From: Ancylostoma caninum
Taxonomy: Eukaryota; Nematoda; Chromadorea; Rhabditida; Ancylostomatidae
Length of the DNA stretch: 64,000 bases
Direction of reading: 5' to 3'
Assembly (NCBI GenBank): GCA_037903475.1
Contig: JBAJFG010000487.1
Span: 1,674,001-1,738,000, forward strand
Below the pieces are notes generated by a model that searched no databases, was not told the origin of the DNA, and worked only from the letters and a program-made list of their open reading frames with translations. The translations under genes were made by a program, and so were the position numbers. This document shows, piece by piece, positions 54,390 to 64,000 of the stretch. Every line of letters begins with the position of its first letter. Position 1 is the stretch's first letter.

Positions 54390-55270
54390 AGCCTGTTTCC
54401 CAGAGTCTGGAGTCGACGTTTCTCGTGCGATTACGGCATTTCCTTCAGTCGCACACATCATCCACACTAAGCTTGAGGAACCACATATCATCTCCAATCC
54501 TGTCTAGCCACCGAGTCCTTGGTCTTCCTCTCGGTCTACGTCCTTCTACAGTGGTGTTCATTGCTGATTAGGCGACTGAGCTGTCGTCACTTCTCAGTAC
54601 GTGATCGTACCAACGTAGTCAAGCCTCTCGCATCTTTGCCGTAATGGGTGCTACTCCAAAAAGTGAGCGTACGTCTTCGTTTCGAACCCTGTCAAGACGC
54701 ATAATCCCGTGAGTCCAGCGAAGCATTCTCATTTCCATTGCATGGAGAATCTGCTCGTGCTTGAAGGTGCTCGGCCAGCATTCCGCTGCGCACAGAGCAA
54801 TAGGTCGGACTACTGTGCGATAAATCTTTGACTTCAGCTTCAACGGGACCTTCCTATCGCATATTACATCAGTTACCTGCCTCTACTTGCTCCACGCAGC
54901 GTTCGCTCTACATTCAGCTTCCGTCAAAGTGTCGGCTGACATATGAGATCCGAGGTACGAGACCTTCGGAAGTTCCTCGCTATCGATGGAAATCGTACCG
55001 GGCGTTTGTTCTCCGCATTCAAGGTACTCTGTTTTCTTTATGTCAAGTTACATCCCGTATTGTTCGAGCCGGTCTATACAAGCCTGTGCCTCTTTGCAGC
55101 CCTCGGACTGTAGAAAACCACCTCTATGAGCTGGACTACCGCAAAGTTTTAGTAAGAAGAATCCTTCACCCACCGAGCAACCGTCCCAGGAAGGTCCTCC
55201 TCTGCTGCTTTTAGGATGCCAAAGGAATGCTGTACTACGAGGTGCTCACGAGACAGGACCGGCAGCGCAA
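54390..55270 (-). pseudogene. Non-LTR retrotransposon RT fragment (RTE-like), decayed
   Basis: The minus-strand frame at 54843-54619 reads KIYRTVVRPIALCAAECWPS, then HEQILHAMEMRMLRWTHGI and DRVRNEDVRSLFGVAPIT, the C-terminal reverse-transcriptase/thumb region typical of RTE-like LINEs. Upstream in the same sense are KKTEYLECGEQTPGTI and LPKVSYLGSHMSADTLTEAE. Downstream come LRWYDHVLRSDDSSVA and RPRGRPRTRWLDRIGDDMW. Several stops interrupt the frame. Only the 3' part of the element is present. Confidence 0.82.
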
Positions 55271-56107
55271 CTAAATACGCTAATCAGCCCCAGGAACTAG
55301 CTAATGGCCTCCGAGAAAAGTGGCACAAAAGGACTTCGGCATACCTCTTCTCTAACAACGCTCGGCCTCAGTTCTTCGACCTACAATGAAAACAAAAAAT
55401 ACGAGAATTTCAGACATTACTACTTTCTTGCCGAACTAATATTTCTGAGCCTGCACAGGCTTAATGACACTGCCTAGTTGATAAGCAGTTCGTTACTCCC
55501 ACTTTCTCACCCAGGTTTCCACGTGTAGGCTTTCGACGTGGCTGTATAACTTTTCAAACCTTGTAGTTGAGGTCTGAGTCTCTATTCTCGGGAATGTACG
55601 CAGAGGTAGACTTCCGAGTGACAAACGTCGTCTAAAGACGGTTACTAATAAATTAATAATGGAATAGGAAGATATAGGAACTGTGAATCACTTTTTTTCA
55701 AAAAAAAAACGATAATTATAGGACATCAACAAACTGTACGTGTGGGAGATAATTATGGGATTTCGAGCAACAGTTGCTAATGAAGCCGATATACTTATTG
55801 AAATTGCTGTGTAGAATTCCACTGAAGAAGAAAAATGAGTCAGAAACGAAGAAAAATGAGTCAGAAACTTCTAACATCATCAAACCGTAAAGGTCAGAAT
55901 ACATCAAATTCGAGAATAGATATGTTACTTGGATTATTTTGGGAGCAACGTAAGATGGAATCCTGTCAAAACGAATTTTTACAATTTATATAAGTTCTTC
56001 CATTTTACAAAAACTTTCCTCTTGAAGAAATTTGTGTTGAGATCAAGGAAGGTTCCACGGCAATTAATTAACTTTCATTTGTAGACATGAGTATAACATT
56101 GAAGAAA
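55271..56107. other. Intergenic, no gene seen
   Basis: No exon chain or inverted repeat recognised; part may be further eroded LINE sequence. Confidence 0.4.
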
Positions 56108-56585
56108 TTAATATCGCTCGTCGTCACAAGTATATGTTGACAGTGCTTCTGTTTCATTCCGTTGCAAAGTGTTCCACTGTCGTCTAAGTCCACATAGTGA
56201 GATGTGTAAGGTGCCATTGTCGCCAACTCTACCTGCAAAATGCTTGACAACAAAACATTCACCTTACTGTCTGGCCATTTCTCGTAACAGTACCTCCCAA
56301 AAGATAATATTCGCCGACCGTGAGATTAACACCACAGGCAGCAGAAACTGAGGGCGTCCTGATGTACTCCGGTAGTTCCTCCAACTGCTGAGGTTTCTGG
56401 AGGTTTCACGAGAAATTAGTAACCTACGTGCTAAAGCTAAGATAGGATAAGGAAATGAAGAACTGATAAAAAAGATAAGAAACGCACCCGAAAAACATAT
56501 AGGTGCTGCACATGGTAGTTAAGGAAGCCACTGCCAAACTCTCCTACATTCTCACTATTTTTTTGAATAACGCGAACCAGAGACA
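56108..56585 (-). CDS. TIMP-like gene, exons 2-4; first exon not found nearby
   Basis: Exons on the minus strand: 56585-56488 (98 bp), 56396-56294 (103 bp), 56232-56108 (125 bp). The first two match the complete neighbour's exons 2 and 3 to the base in length and phase. They encode VSLVRVIQKNSENVGEFGSG, then a block with TPSVSAACGVNLTVGEYYLL, then LHISLCGLRRQWNTLQRNE and a YTC followed by a DDERY tail. No first exon with signal peptide and CSC motif was found in the 2.8 kb upstream, until 59371-59473. That exon ends in the right phase, so this may be one gene with a long intron (142 aa), or a truncated copy. By family, an inhibitor of zinc metalloproteases if completed by an N-terminal Cys. 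Confidence 0.8.
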
Positions 56586-58520
56586 CTAAAAGAAGTCTGT
56601 GGCAGTAGATTTTAATACTATGTACTGCTGTTACGTGAAAATACCAGACGCAGATGGATCTAAAAAATGTTGACGAAAATTCCTCTAGAAACAGGCAAAT
56701 GTGTAAAACTCTTGTTTTAATATGGTGAATCGTAAGTTCAACGAATTCCTCATTTGCGTTTCTCGAAGGACCGAGTAGTCTTGAGAGTAAAGTAAGAGAG
56801 TAGAGTAATCACACATTCTTTCGCTCTTCAGTGTCTGCCCCGCGCATTCGCAAGGTCAACCGTACTTGTTCTCCGAGCACGAACTTGGGTGTCATCTGCT
56901 ATAACTCCTACTCCTCTCATGTCTCTGCACACGGCATCCTTCGATCGTTTTTTTTTCTCGGTGCCCTAGGACACTCTCCTACAGCTTCCATCCCAAAGGC
57001 CTGGCGGGAACGATTAAACGACGGTCTTCTCATCACACGACCGTACCATGATCACCTTTGCGCACATAATTTTAGCTGAATGGACGCTGTCTACATCGTC
57101 ATGTCGACTGTCATCAACATATGTCACGTTTATCACAGCGGTATAAATAATTTCCTTTTAAAAATTGTAGAAAAAGACGTTCTCATTGGAGCGGTGTAGG
57201 AGCGTAGATGGGTATTCGTCTATGCCATGGATATTTTGTTTGCTACCACTGTCTTTCTCTTTGATAAAACAGGTCCATCCAATTTCCATTCATCATACCT
57301 AACCATACGCGTTCCCACTCGGCAACTCTTTTCTCGAGGGCCGGGACGGAGCATTCAGACCAGCACCTTTTGCAACTTTGGACAAAATTGATCGATGTAT
57401 TCGTATTCATTATTGCAGGAGACCTAGGGTTACGTGTCACTGCCAAGAGGTACCCGACCTAATTACCGTTGGATGAGCTGAGCGACAGCGTAAGAGCTTA
57501 CAGCCAGCCACAAAGCGCTTGTAGCAAGTTCGGCACAGTCCATCCTTGGGCTGCTAGACGAACTGCATGAACCAACTGAATTTCATACGTGTGGAATTCC
57601 GTAGAATGGTAAACGGATATAGGGTTTAAATAACGGCAGTAGTGCGGTTCCTCAGTGGGAAGAAGAAGACCAAAATTATGGAATATTATTTTTTCAAATT
57701 ACTCATGTTGTTTTTTTTAACGCCCGACTCTTCATCCCTCCAGTGTTCACACATTCGACATACCAAGTACAGTTATCAGCTAAGATATGAAGAGAAGCGT
57801 GAACTTACCCTGGTCAAAATGGGAGGGGCTCACAGCGTGGGCAGCGCAAGAACCCGCTGACACTATCGCAGTACTGTTGTGGTAAGTTGCTAACAGCCTG
57901 AGCATGGGTGGTGCTACTTGGGTCGGGTACCTCTTGACCGTTTCCCCGTTTCCCTAGGATTACAGCTAGATCTTGATGACCAGGTTTCGCGTGGGTGCTG
58001 CCCCTAAGCAGTGTTTTCATGCGACGCCGAACCTTTGCCACACACGAATCCACCATAACAGCCCAACTTCAACATGTATGTCAGTCCAGGGCACTTTCAA
58101 CTACCTACCGACCGCTAGTGTAGAAAAAGAGTTGGGACACCATTTTCAATCCTGCAACAAATTCTAAATAGGAAAAAATAGGCCGGTAAGTGTGAAGTTC
58201 GCGCGGCGAGAACCATGAACTACTTCCAAGCTCCGTATCCAAAAACTTGAACGGCAACAATCTGATTTCTGGGTTGTTAGCGGTAGCTCATCACTGAATA
58301 TAAACTCCACCCCTTCCTCAACAAAAAAAAAACCTGGAATCTGCGGAAAAACTCAGAAGTGAAGATTTGTGGGAAGGAGGTGCCTACCACGTCGGAAGCG
58401 AGAGGTGATTATGTGATTTTGAACAATATATTCTACCAATGCTGCCCCATTCACCTATAAAAAACTGCCATAGAATTGCATAGAAAACCAACAATGACTC
58501 AGAAACATCTTCATATAATC
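56586..58520. other. Between TIMP exons and the small secreted-peptide gene
   Basis: I looked on the minus strand for a CSC-bearing first exon (Cys-Ser-Cys codons) and found none. No other gene recognised. If the long-intron TIMP model is right, this stretch is intronic. Confidence 0.45.
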
Positions 58521-58532
58521 AAATTCAAGGAG

Positions 58533-58540
58533 GTATAAAA
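58533..58540 (+). promoter_or_regulatory. TATA box of the small secreted-peptide gene
   Basis: GTATAAAA lies about 36-43 bases before the ATG at 58576, leaving room for a short leader. Confidence 0.5.
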
Positions 58541-58575
58541 GTGTGGCAGTCAGCACGAAGGACATCGTCAGGAAA

Positions 58576-58844
58576 ATGTTCGCTCTGCGTCTTCTTCTAA
58601 TCGCAGCCATCATAGCTGTTGTTGCAGCTGTACCATTCCATAGGGGGAGCTCATCTTCAGAATGTAAGACCTCTTCACAATCTTCTTTTCTGCCACTGAA
58701 GATTCTATTTCAGCCAGCGAATTTCCGGAGATGCATCTCAAACGCATCGTACGCTACGTGCGTCCGCCACTCCCGTCGCGTTACCCCTCACCTTACATCA
58801 ATCCGCGTTATACCCTTCCGCCATATTGGCCACGATATAATTAG
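58576..58844 (+). CDS. Small secreted Pro/Tyr/Arg-rich peptide, unknown function (2 exons)
   Basis: Exons 58576-58663 and 58714-58844 with a 50-bp GT-AG intron; 72 aa. A clear signal peptide (MFALRLLLIAAIIAVVAA) is followed by VPFHRGSSSSE, and exon 2 gives a basic, proline- and tyrosine-rich tail with no cysteine (RYVRPPLPSRYPSPY, then TLPPYWPRYN to the end). A TATA-like box is upstream and AATAAA follows at 58951-58956. I do not recognise a family. Composition would suit a proline-rich antimicrobial or a peptide precursor, but this is inference. It sits on the opposite strand between TIMP-like exons. Confidence 0.68.
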
Positions 58845-58950
58845 AAACATCTCATTATGACTCCAGTGATATAAAAGTCTCAAAAAAGTGTCAATTGAGA
58901 CAATGTTTTCAAGCAGTACTCTACAGAATTTATTCAACAGTGTTCATTCG

Positions 58951-58956
58951 AATAAA
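58951..58956 (+). terminator. Poly(A) signal AATAAA of the small peptide gene
   Basis: AATAAA about 107 bases after the stop at 58844. Confidence 0.5.
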
Positions 58957-59084
58957 TGATGGGGTCGCAAAAACAAGCCTACATAGACATGAGCTACGGC
59001 ACTAATAAAAGAAGGAAAGCAGGCTGGTATAGCAAATCGAAATCAAACCAGTGCCGTCCAATCACTCCAGCTTCACGGAATCTC

Positions 59085-59272
59085 GTCTGTCGTGCTGCAC
59101 CACCTAGGCGGCACGGCAGACCAGCTAGAAGTTGCTGTTTTTGTCGCACGGCATTAGTACCATGAGGCACTAATACCATCAAGATAAATACCGACAACAT
59201 CCTACAACGGCGGCACCCAGCTGTTCTGCCGCATCGCGTAGGTGTTGCGGCGCGGCAGACGAGACAGCGGTT
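59085..59272. repeat. Palindromic MITE, family M1 (copy 4)
   Basis: Left CTCGTCTGTCGTGCTGCACC and right GGTGTTGCGGCGCGGCAGAC. Shorter spacer than the other M1 copies, without the GACACAAAG phrase. Its right edge adjoins the broken second exon of the TIMP-like fragment at 59288. Confidence 0.72.
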
Positions 59273-59287
59273 TATTACGTTCTCCGC

Positions 59288-59473
59288 TCAGTCATTTGAG
59301 GAATATGCAAGCACCCTCATATCTGCGGTGATGCCATGAAATGTAGTTTCGTTGAAAAAGTGGAACATACCGAAGTCCATTGCACAAAATGCATGTTTCA
59401 GTGATGGATATGGTGCACAAGAGCACGCCAAGGCGGCAGCTACAAATGTCGTAAGAAGGACCAAAAACTTCAT
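59288..59473 (-). pseudogene. TIMP-like fragment: exon 1 and broken exon 2
   Basis: Exon 1 at 59473-59371 (103 bp, the same length and phase as in the complete gene) encodes a signal peptide (MKFLVLLTTFVAAALA) and mature CSCAPYPSLKHAFCAMDF. A 48-bp intron follows, then exon 2 (59322-59288) reading DMRVLAYSSND and a TGA, where homology stops against the M1 MITE. Exons 3 and 4 are not found beside it. As a stand-alone gene it is broken. Its exon 1 could instead splice to the exons at 56585-56108, skipping the remnant exon 2. Confidence 0.75.
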
Positions 59474-60039
59474 GAAGTACAGCATATGGGCATATGAGGA
59501 CTAAAAGTGTTCAATGTTATTCAGAAAAAGATCCCATTCAAAAACATGACGTGTTTTTCGAGCATAATAACATAGAGAACAGTTAGAACAAACATATGAT
59601 GGATGATCAATAACAAAATGAGAAAGAAAGTATAAAAAAACTCTGTCCAGACTGCTGTTGTGAGTATCATAGATCAACACAAGGAAGAAATTAATTATTA
59701 GCAACAGATTCAGGTTAAATTTATATCCTATGTTTGGCTACTGCAGAGGAGATGAATTGCGATAGATCGAGGGTTGCAAAGCTTTGAAGGAGTTCTCATG
59801 CGTAGGGATATATGCAACGAGTATATTAGCTAAAACAGTTTATGAGTTGGAGTTACCCTTTAGCAAGTAAGCAGCGGTCATTTTCGGAAAGCCTAGCTAG
59901 GCTGCCCAAGGAGAGCTTTCTCAGCTCTCATATGAAAACAGAACCAGCAAGTTTTTCCTTGAGGGTCATTGCAAGCTTGACACCGTGTTAACAAAGGGTA
60001 CTTCCATTTCTAAAAGAGTCGCTGATACGGCAGCGACAT

Positions 60040-60560
60040 TGAAGAGCCTAGCTAGGCTGTCAAAACGGCGAATACATTGTATAAAATCATCGTTGGCGAC
60101 TTCAACTCCGAGATCGGCCCCAGGCGAACGCGTGAGAAGCTTCACATCTGTACGCACGCCCTGCGATGGAATGAGCTGGGAGGAAAGCTACCATCATGAC
60201 GGCAAAGACCATCCATGGTAACTCACGATTTCAGGAACCAATGTCTCTGCTCTGGACGTGAGAGTCACCCGGTGGAGAGTACCATAGCAGTACCATAGTA
60301 CATACCACTACTATCAATCATCTACGGTTTTGCTCCACCTACGCTGCTGCTGTTCGAAGTTCGAATCAGACGATTGTCTCTTGCGCGCAAGATACTTCTG
60401 CTCGCACAACGGAAAGCCCAAAAAACAAGAAGCGCTGCCAAGAAACTCCTGCCAATTTGGAGCTCTTCACATCACTAAATGGCAGGCGCAGCTCCATTGA
60501 GAACGTAACATCGAGGCTGACCAGTGCGTGACGTGCACCGTCTGAATGAACAAACTATAC
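60040..60560 (+). pseudogene. Non-LTR retrotransposon endonuclease fragment (RTE-like)
   Basis: The plus-strand frame contains KIIVGDFNSEIGPRR followed by ICTHALRWNELGGKLP. This is the apurinic-endonuclease part of RTE-like LINEs, where GDFN is a catalytic motif. Later frame-shifted text (WESPGG, INHLRFCSTYAAAV) continues the same domain. Stops and frameshifts interrupt it. Opposite orientation to the RT fragment at 54390-55270, so not the same insertion. Confidence 0.72.
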
Positions 60561-61581
60561 ATATGAACTGTGCTATCTACGGCAGCGGCTGCGTCAGGAG
60601 CGTGTCTTCACCAAATGCGTCTGCCACCATATAGTACAAAATCGTACTGAACCAATGAGCATAGATTAGTCCATAGGCAGGATACGCCCTGTCGCTTCAC
60701 GTCAGAGCCACATCACTGACGCTTCTACCTTTATCAGATGCCAGCTTCAGGATGCGCTGTTTCCACTTCTCATGTATCGATCCGAGCGGTGCTGTTTCTA
60801 TGTGCTTGCCTACATATTTGTAAGTGATGGAGGATTCTTTCAACGATTTCCCTATGTAATTGACTATTCCTTTAGAGCGCCGCGCTTATATACCTTCGAC
60901 GCAACTACTTTGATTTTCACAAATCACCTGAATTGGATGAATCTGTAAACGATGATAGTCCAAAGTTAACAAAAGTGCAAGCACGTGCAATTGCAGAGAA
61001 GTTTGGAAAAGCAAGAGTTCTGTAAGCAAATTCACAGTGAAAATTTATTAAAATCAATCGAGACGCATCTTATCCATGATCGCCATCACTTCCCTTCATT
61101 GTCGGTTCATTTATTGGGAACTGATGGACTTCAGGAATCTCATAGATTCTCAAACACTGCGAAGTAGAACACCGGATATTCCGCATGTGCCAATTTTCTG
61201 CTCTTCTTCTGTGGAAATTACGAACGAGAGTATTCTGCTGCGGAATTTCCGAAATGTCGGTCGTTTAAAACACCATACGTTGATCCGCTATGAATAATAG
61301 AAAAAAAGTGAACCCATGTCCGAGCTTGATTTTGATTTTGAATTTTATTCCTCCTATATAGGACAATAGAATGTGATACATTTCAAGAATGCAAATATAC
61401 ATGAGATTCTTCAGAGCGAAATCAATTTGTTTAAATGATGGACAATGTGTCGATGTGAGAGACGTCTTAATTTATGACGATGACGGGTAAGTTATTCTTT
61501 CGAAAAACTACACGACAGCCAGTTTCCCATCATTTGTGTGCTACACTGTTGAGTTCTCCCTTTTTCTAAGACTATAGCTAC
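60561..61581. other. Intergenic, no gene seen
   Basis: Nothing recognised beyond short unsupported frames. Confidence 0.4.
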
Positions 61582-61817
61582 AGTCTGGTAGGGCAGAGGT
61601 GGCACCTGGGTCGACTTTGTCCGCAATTACGACCTTGTCCCGAAGTCGGCCAAATAATCAAATTTTTATACTTTTTTGATACGTATGTGGTGTGATTCCT
61701 CCCACTCTGATGTTTCCCTACTGCCGTTTAGTAAAATCTCCGCCAAGATGCATTCCGCGGACGAAGTCGTAACTGCAGACAAAGTCACACCAGGTGCTAC
61801 CTTTGGGCTAACAGACC
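61582..61817. repeat. MITE with diverged ~60-bp inverted ends
   Basis: Left GTGGCACCTGGGTCGACTTT...CGCAATTACGAC pairs with the right GTCGTAACTGCAGACAAAGT...CACCAGGTGCTACC. Length about 236 bp; edges approximate. Confidence 0.75.
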
Positions 61818-64000
61818 ATACATTTATACATAGTGTATGGGAGTCCGATTCGGTCGGATAACAAAAGGTACGTATTGATATTCCTTATCCGATGGTCGAC
61901 ACTTATCACTCGTTATCCGACCGGATCGAACTCCGACGTACTACATATAAATGTAGTTTATAAAAGCACTTATGAAAGACTGCAAAGGTTGAGACCCACT
62001 CGCACGCGCCACGTCACCTGCGCTCGACACTCTGATCATAAAACCATAAATTCCATGCATGATGCCATTTTCATCCTCGATCACACCTACGTTGTGATTC
62101 GTACAAATGTGCCCATTATTGGATCCCCCTACCTGCACAGGGTTTGGTAAAAATGAACATATGCAGCTCGTTTTCACACGCTAGCTGTCAAACATACTAC
62201 GCTCCAGGTGTAGTATAGCACCCTACGTCACCGTCCCCCAGCTACGCCAATTTTAATACCTATCGATTGTCAGTGACCAGTGCAGCAACGTTGCTACCAC
62301 CGATAAATTGACAGTAATCAAAATCAATGACGCCGCCAATGGCAAAGCAGGGAGCCAAACTCCATTTAAAACATAGCGGCATCCAATAAATGGAAATATC
62401 CTTGATTTTGAAAAAAGAATGTAACACTGCTATATATTATGTAGATGAAATAAACTCTGCAGTAATGCTGTTTATCAGGTATCGTTTCCGTCGCGAGATT
62501 ATCGTAGAACGAATCGAAATTTCAACTATGTACTTGATGATGCCAGAAAGTAAGTGAAAAATACATAGTTTCCACACTTGTAGACCTGTGAAAAGCTTAT
62601 CTTGATGGTTTCCAAGTCCTGTCGTCTTCAAACCTCGGCAAGACAGTCAGCACAAATCATTAACATGTTAGCCTAACATAAGATTCCCAGTAGTGTTCTT
62701 TATTTGCCAGTGTCTTGGCGACTTCGCCCTTGTCAGCGCCTAAAGGTGAAACGATATATGAAGGTACACATGTGTTGTCAAGGCGTGCATTACGGAGATG
62801 ATCCGGGAAAATTGTGCTGTTTTTGAGGTGTGCCGGAACATAGTTCAGTAGTTGTAACAGTATAAAGTACAAGAACCACAAGCAACCAAGCGCAACGCCT
62901 GATTGCGTAAATTGCCCATTTAGCAGAGAAGGTGACTGCATGAGATCGTGTGTATTGTAATACCCGGCCATATGTAGGAAATTTGGTGATGATGAAAATG
63001 CACGACCACTTTGCATTAGAATCAAGGGACATCTTGAGGGGAAATTGAACTCTCGTTCATGTACTTCTCTGAGTTGCCATCGGATACGAGTGCACGACGA
63101 TGTCGATTATAAAGTAGAAACCACCTCCTTGAATTTGAAAATGAAATTTTCGCACACAAATCTCCTGAAGCATTTTGGATTCATGCCAAAAATCCAAAAA
63201 TGAACCGTAAACAGGAAGTGCCTTACGCTGAACAGTGAACTCCTACCATATCTCAAATTTTGGGATATCTAAGGCGAAATATGACTTGTGATAGGAAACC
63301 TCACTCTACTCACAAGTCTATTGCGTTCGATCGTCATTGGAAATACGACCATTTCGTGGACTTGCGAAGGTGGGATTTCGAGTTCTCAAAGGGGTTTGAT
63401 GATTTTGGAGTATGATTTCGTTCTGATATCTGACTGAGGAAGCGTTTCCGCAACCACCTTCGTACATCGTTTGAAGATTTCAGGCCCTGACAAAGTCGAA
63501 GCCTTCGAAACGTTGGCCAATAAGGAACATTACCGACAACCGCGTGTTCGGCTAGCAAGTCATCAACTGTATTGACTTATCCTAATATTCTCTCAGGAGT
63601 CAACTTGGAGGAAATCGATACAAGCATTTGGAAAGTGGACAAAGGAGCACATATTTTCAGTAGATACACACTAACAATGATAGGTATGGAATCAGCCAGT
63701 AGCCTTTTGCGGCTCCTGTTTCCAGAAATGTTAATGAAATTGGGTGGGAAGAGGGGGCGGGGAATAAGAGTGAATAAGACAGAGGCTGATGAAAAAAAAC
63801 GTCAAAGAAAAATGAACCGTGACGAGCAAAAGTCATACGATAGAACCACATGGCTAAAGAGCATGATAGCACTTGTGTGGTAGAACATAGCTTTGATTTC
63901 TTTTTAAAATCAAATGGTTCGAATTTCTACATATTATAACATGGAAAACCAGCATTCTCTAAAGCCATATTTTCCGCAGTAGAAAAAATCTCATCCTGAA
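61818..64000. other. Right end of window, no confirmed gene; inverted repeat pair
   Basis: 62684-62737 and 63486-63540 are inverted relatives (right copy GACAAAGTCGAAGCCTTCGA then TTGGCCAATAAGGAACATTA). They probably mark the two ends or halves of an old element of about 0.9 kb. The minus-strand frame at 62177-61941, preceded by an acceptor-like CTGTGCAG, could be an exon (GGSNNGHICTNHNVGVIEDE) but has no good donor and no family I recognise. Confidence 0.45.

Noticed and set aside
56068..56262. 64-codon minus-strand frame as a separate protein
   Set aside because: It is an out-of-frame reading of TIMP exon 4; the correct frame gives the family's LHISLC and YTC motifs.
1..64000. CRISPR arrays, bacterial operons, prophage or riboswitches
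   Set aside because: The window is clearly eukaryotic (spliced genes, nematode transposons). The only regular array is a minisatellite with no spacers.
1..64000. Spliced-leader RNA or 5S rRNA genes
   Set aside because: I looked by eye for the conserved nematode SL1 leader and for 5S-like text and saw neither; a covariance-model search would be needed to exclude them.

Overview
This window is eukaryotic and looks like a clade V parasitic nematode, most likely a hookworm or close strongylid. Reasons: many exons split by short introns (48-120 bp) with TTTCAG-type acceptors; three genes whose ATG sits two bases after a splice-acceptor-like AG, as expected for spliced-leader trans-splicing; a cluster of short single-domain TIMP genes, a family expanded in hookworms; a Tc3-like transposon; and many palindromic MITEs. 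The organism call is inference. Exon chains below were assembled by hand from reading frame, splice sites and phase.

Region 1 (about 1-14 kb): two tandem mitochondrial carrier genes of the glutamate-carrier (SLC25A18/A22) type on the minus strand, gene A (1561-5549) and gene B (9821-13925). Each has nine exons, and eight of the nine correspond closely: seven match to the base, exon 1 differs only at its 5' end, and exon 5 differs by 15 bp. Gene A has lost the start codon and acceptor that gene B keeps. A 59-bp minisatellite of about 23 units (6458-7828) lies upstream of gene A.

Region 2 (14-28 kb): I found no convincing gene. The stretch is a MITE graveyard, with at least eight inverted-repeat elements and a composite element (15335-16588) built of three roughly 365-bp tandem repeats.

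Region 3 (28.3-46.6 kb): a complete 14-exon cation diffusion facilitator gene on the plus strand, with both metal-site motifs of the DxxxD (manganese) type, faces an eight-helix membrane protein gene on the minus strand (35224-46623). Their poly(A) signals are about 41 bp apart. The introns of both genes hold most of the mobile elements: a hAT MITE with a perfect 8-bp target duplication, a Tc3-like element with IR/DR ends, palindromic MITEs, and one copy of a 687-bp repeat with two tRNA-like heads. A second, inverted copy of that repeat lies at 51043-51729.

Region 4 (52-64 kb): a TIMP-like cluster on the minus strand. It has one complete four-exon gene (52190-52781), exons 2-4 of a second (56108-56585), and exon 1 plus a broken exon 2 of a third (59288-59473) that ends at a MITE. 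A small secreted-peptide gene on the plus strand (58576-58844) lies between the last two. A 578-bp near-perfect fold-back element, two decayed non-LTR retrotransposon pieces and more inverted repeats fill the rest. Signal peptides on the TIMPs and on the small peptide make this end of the window a secreted-protein neighbourhood.
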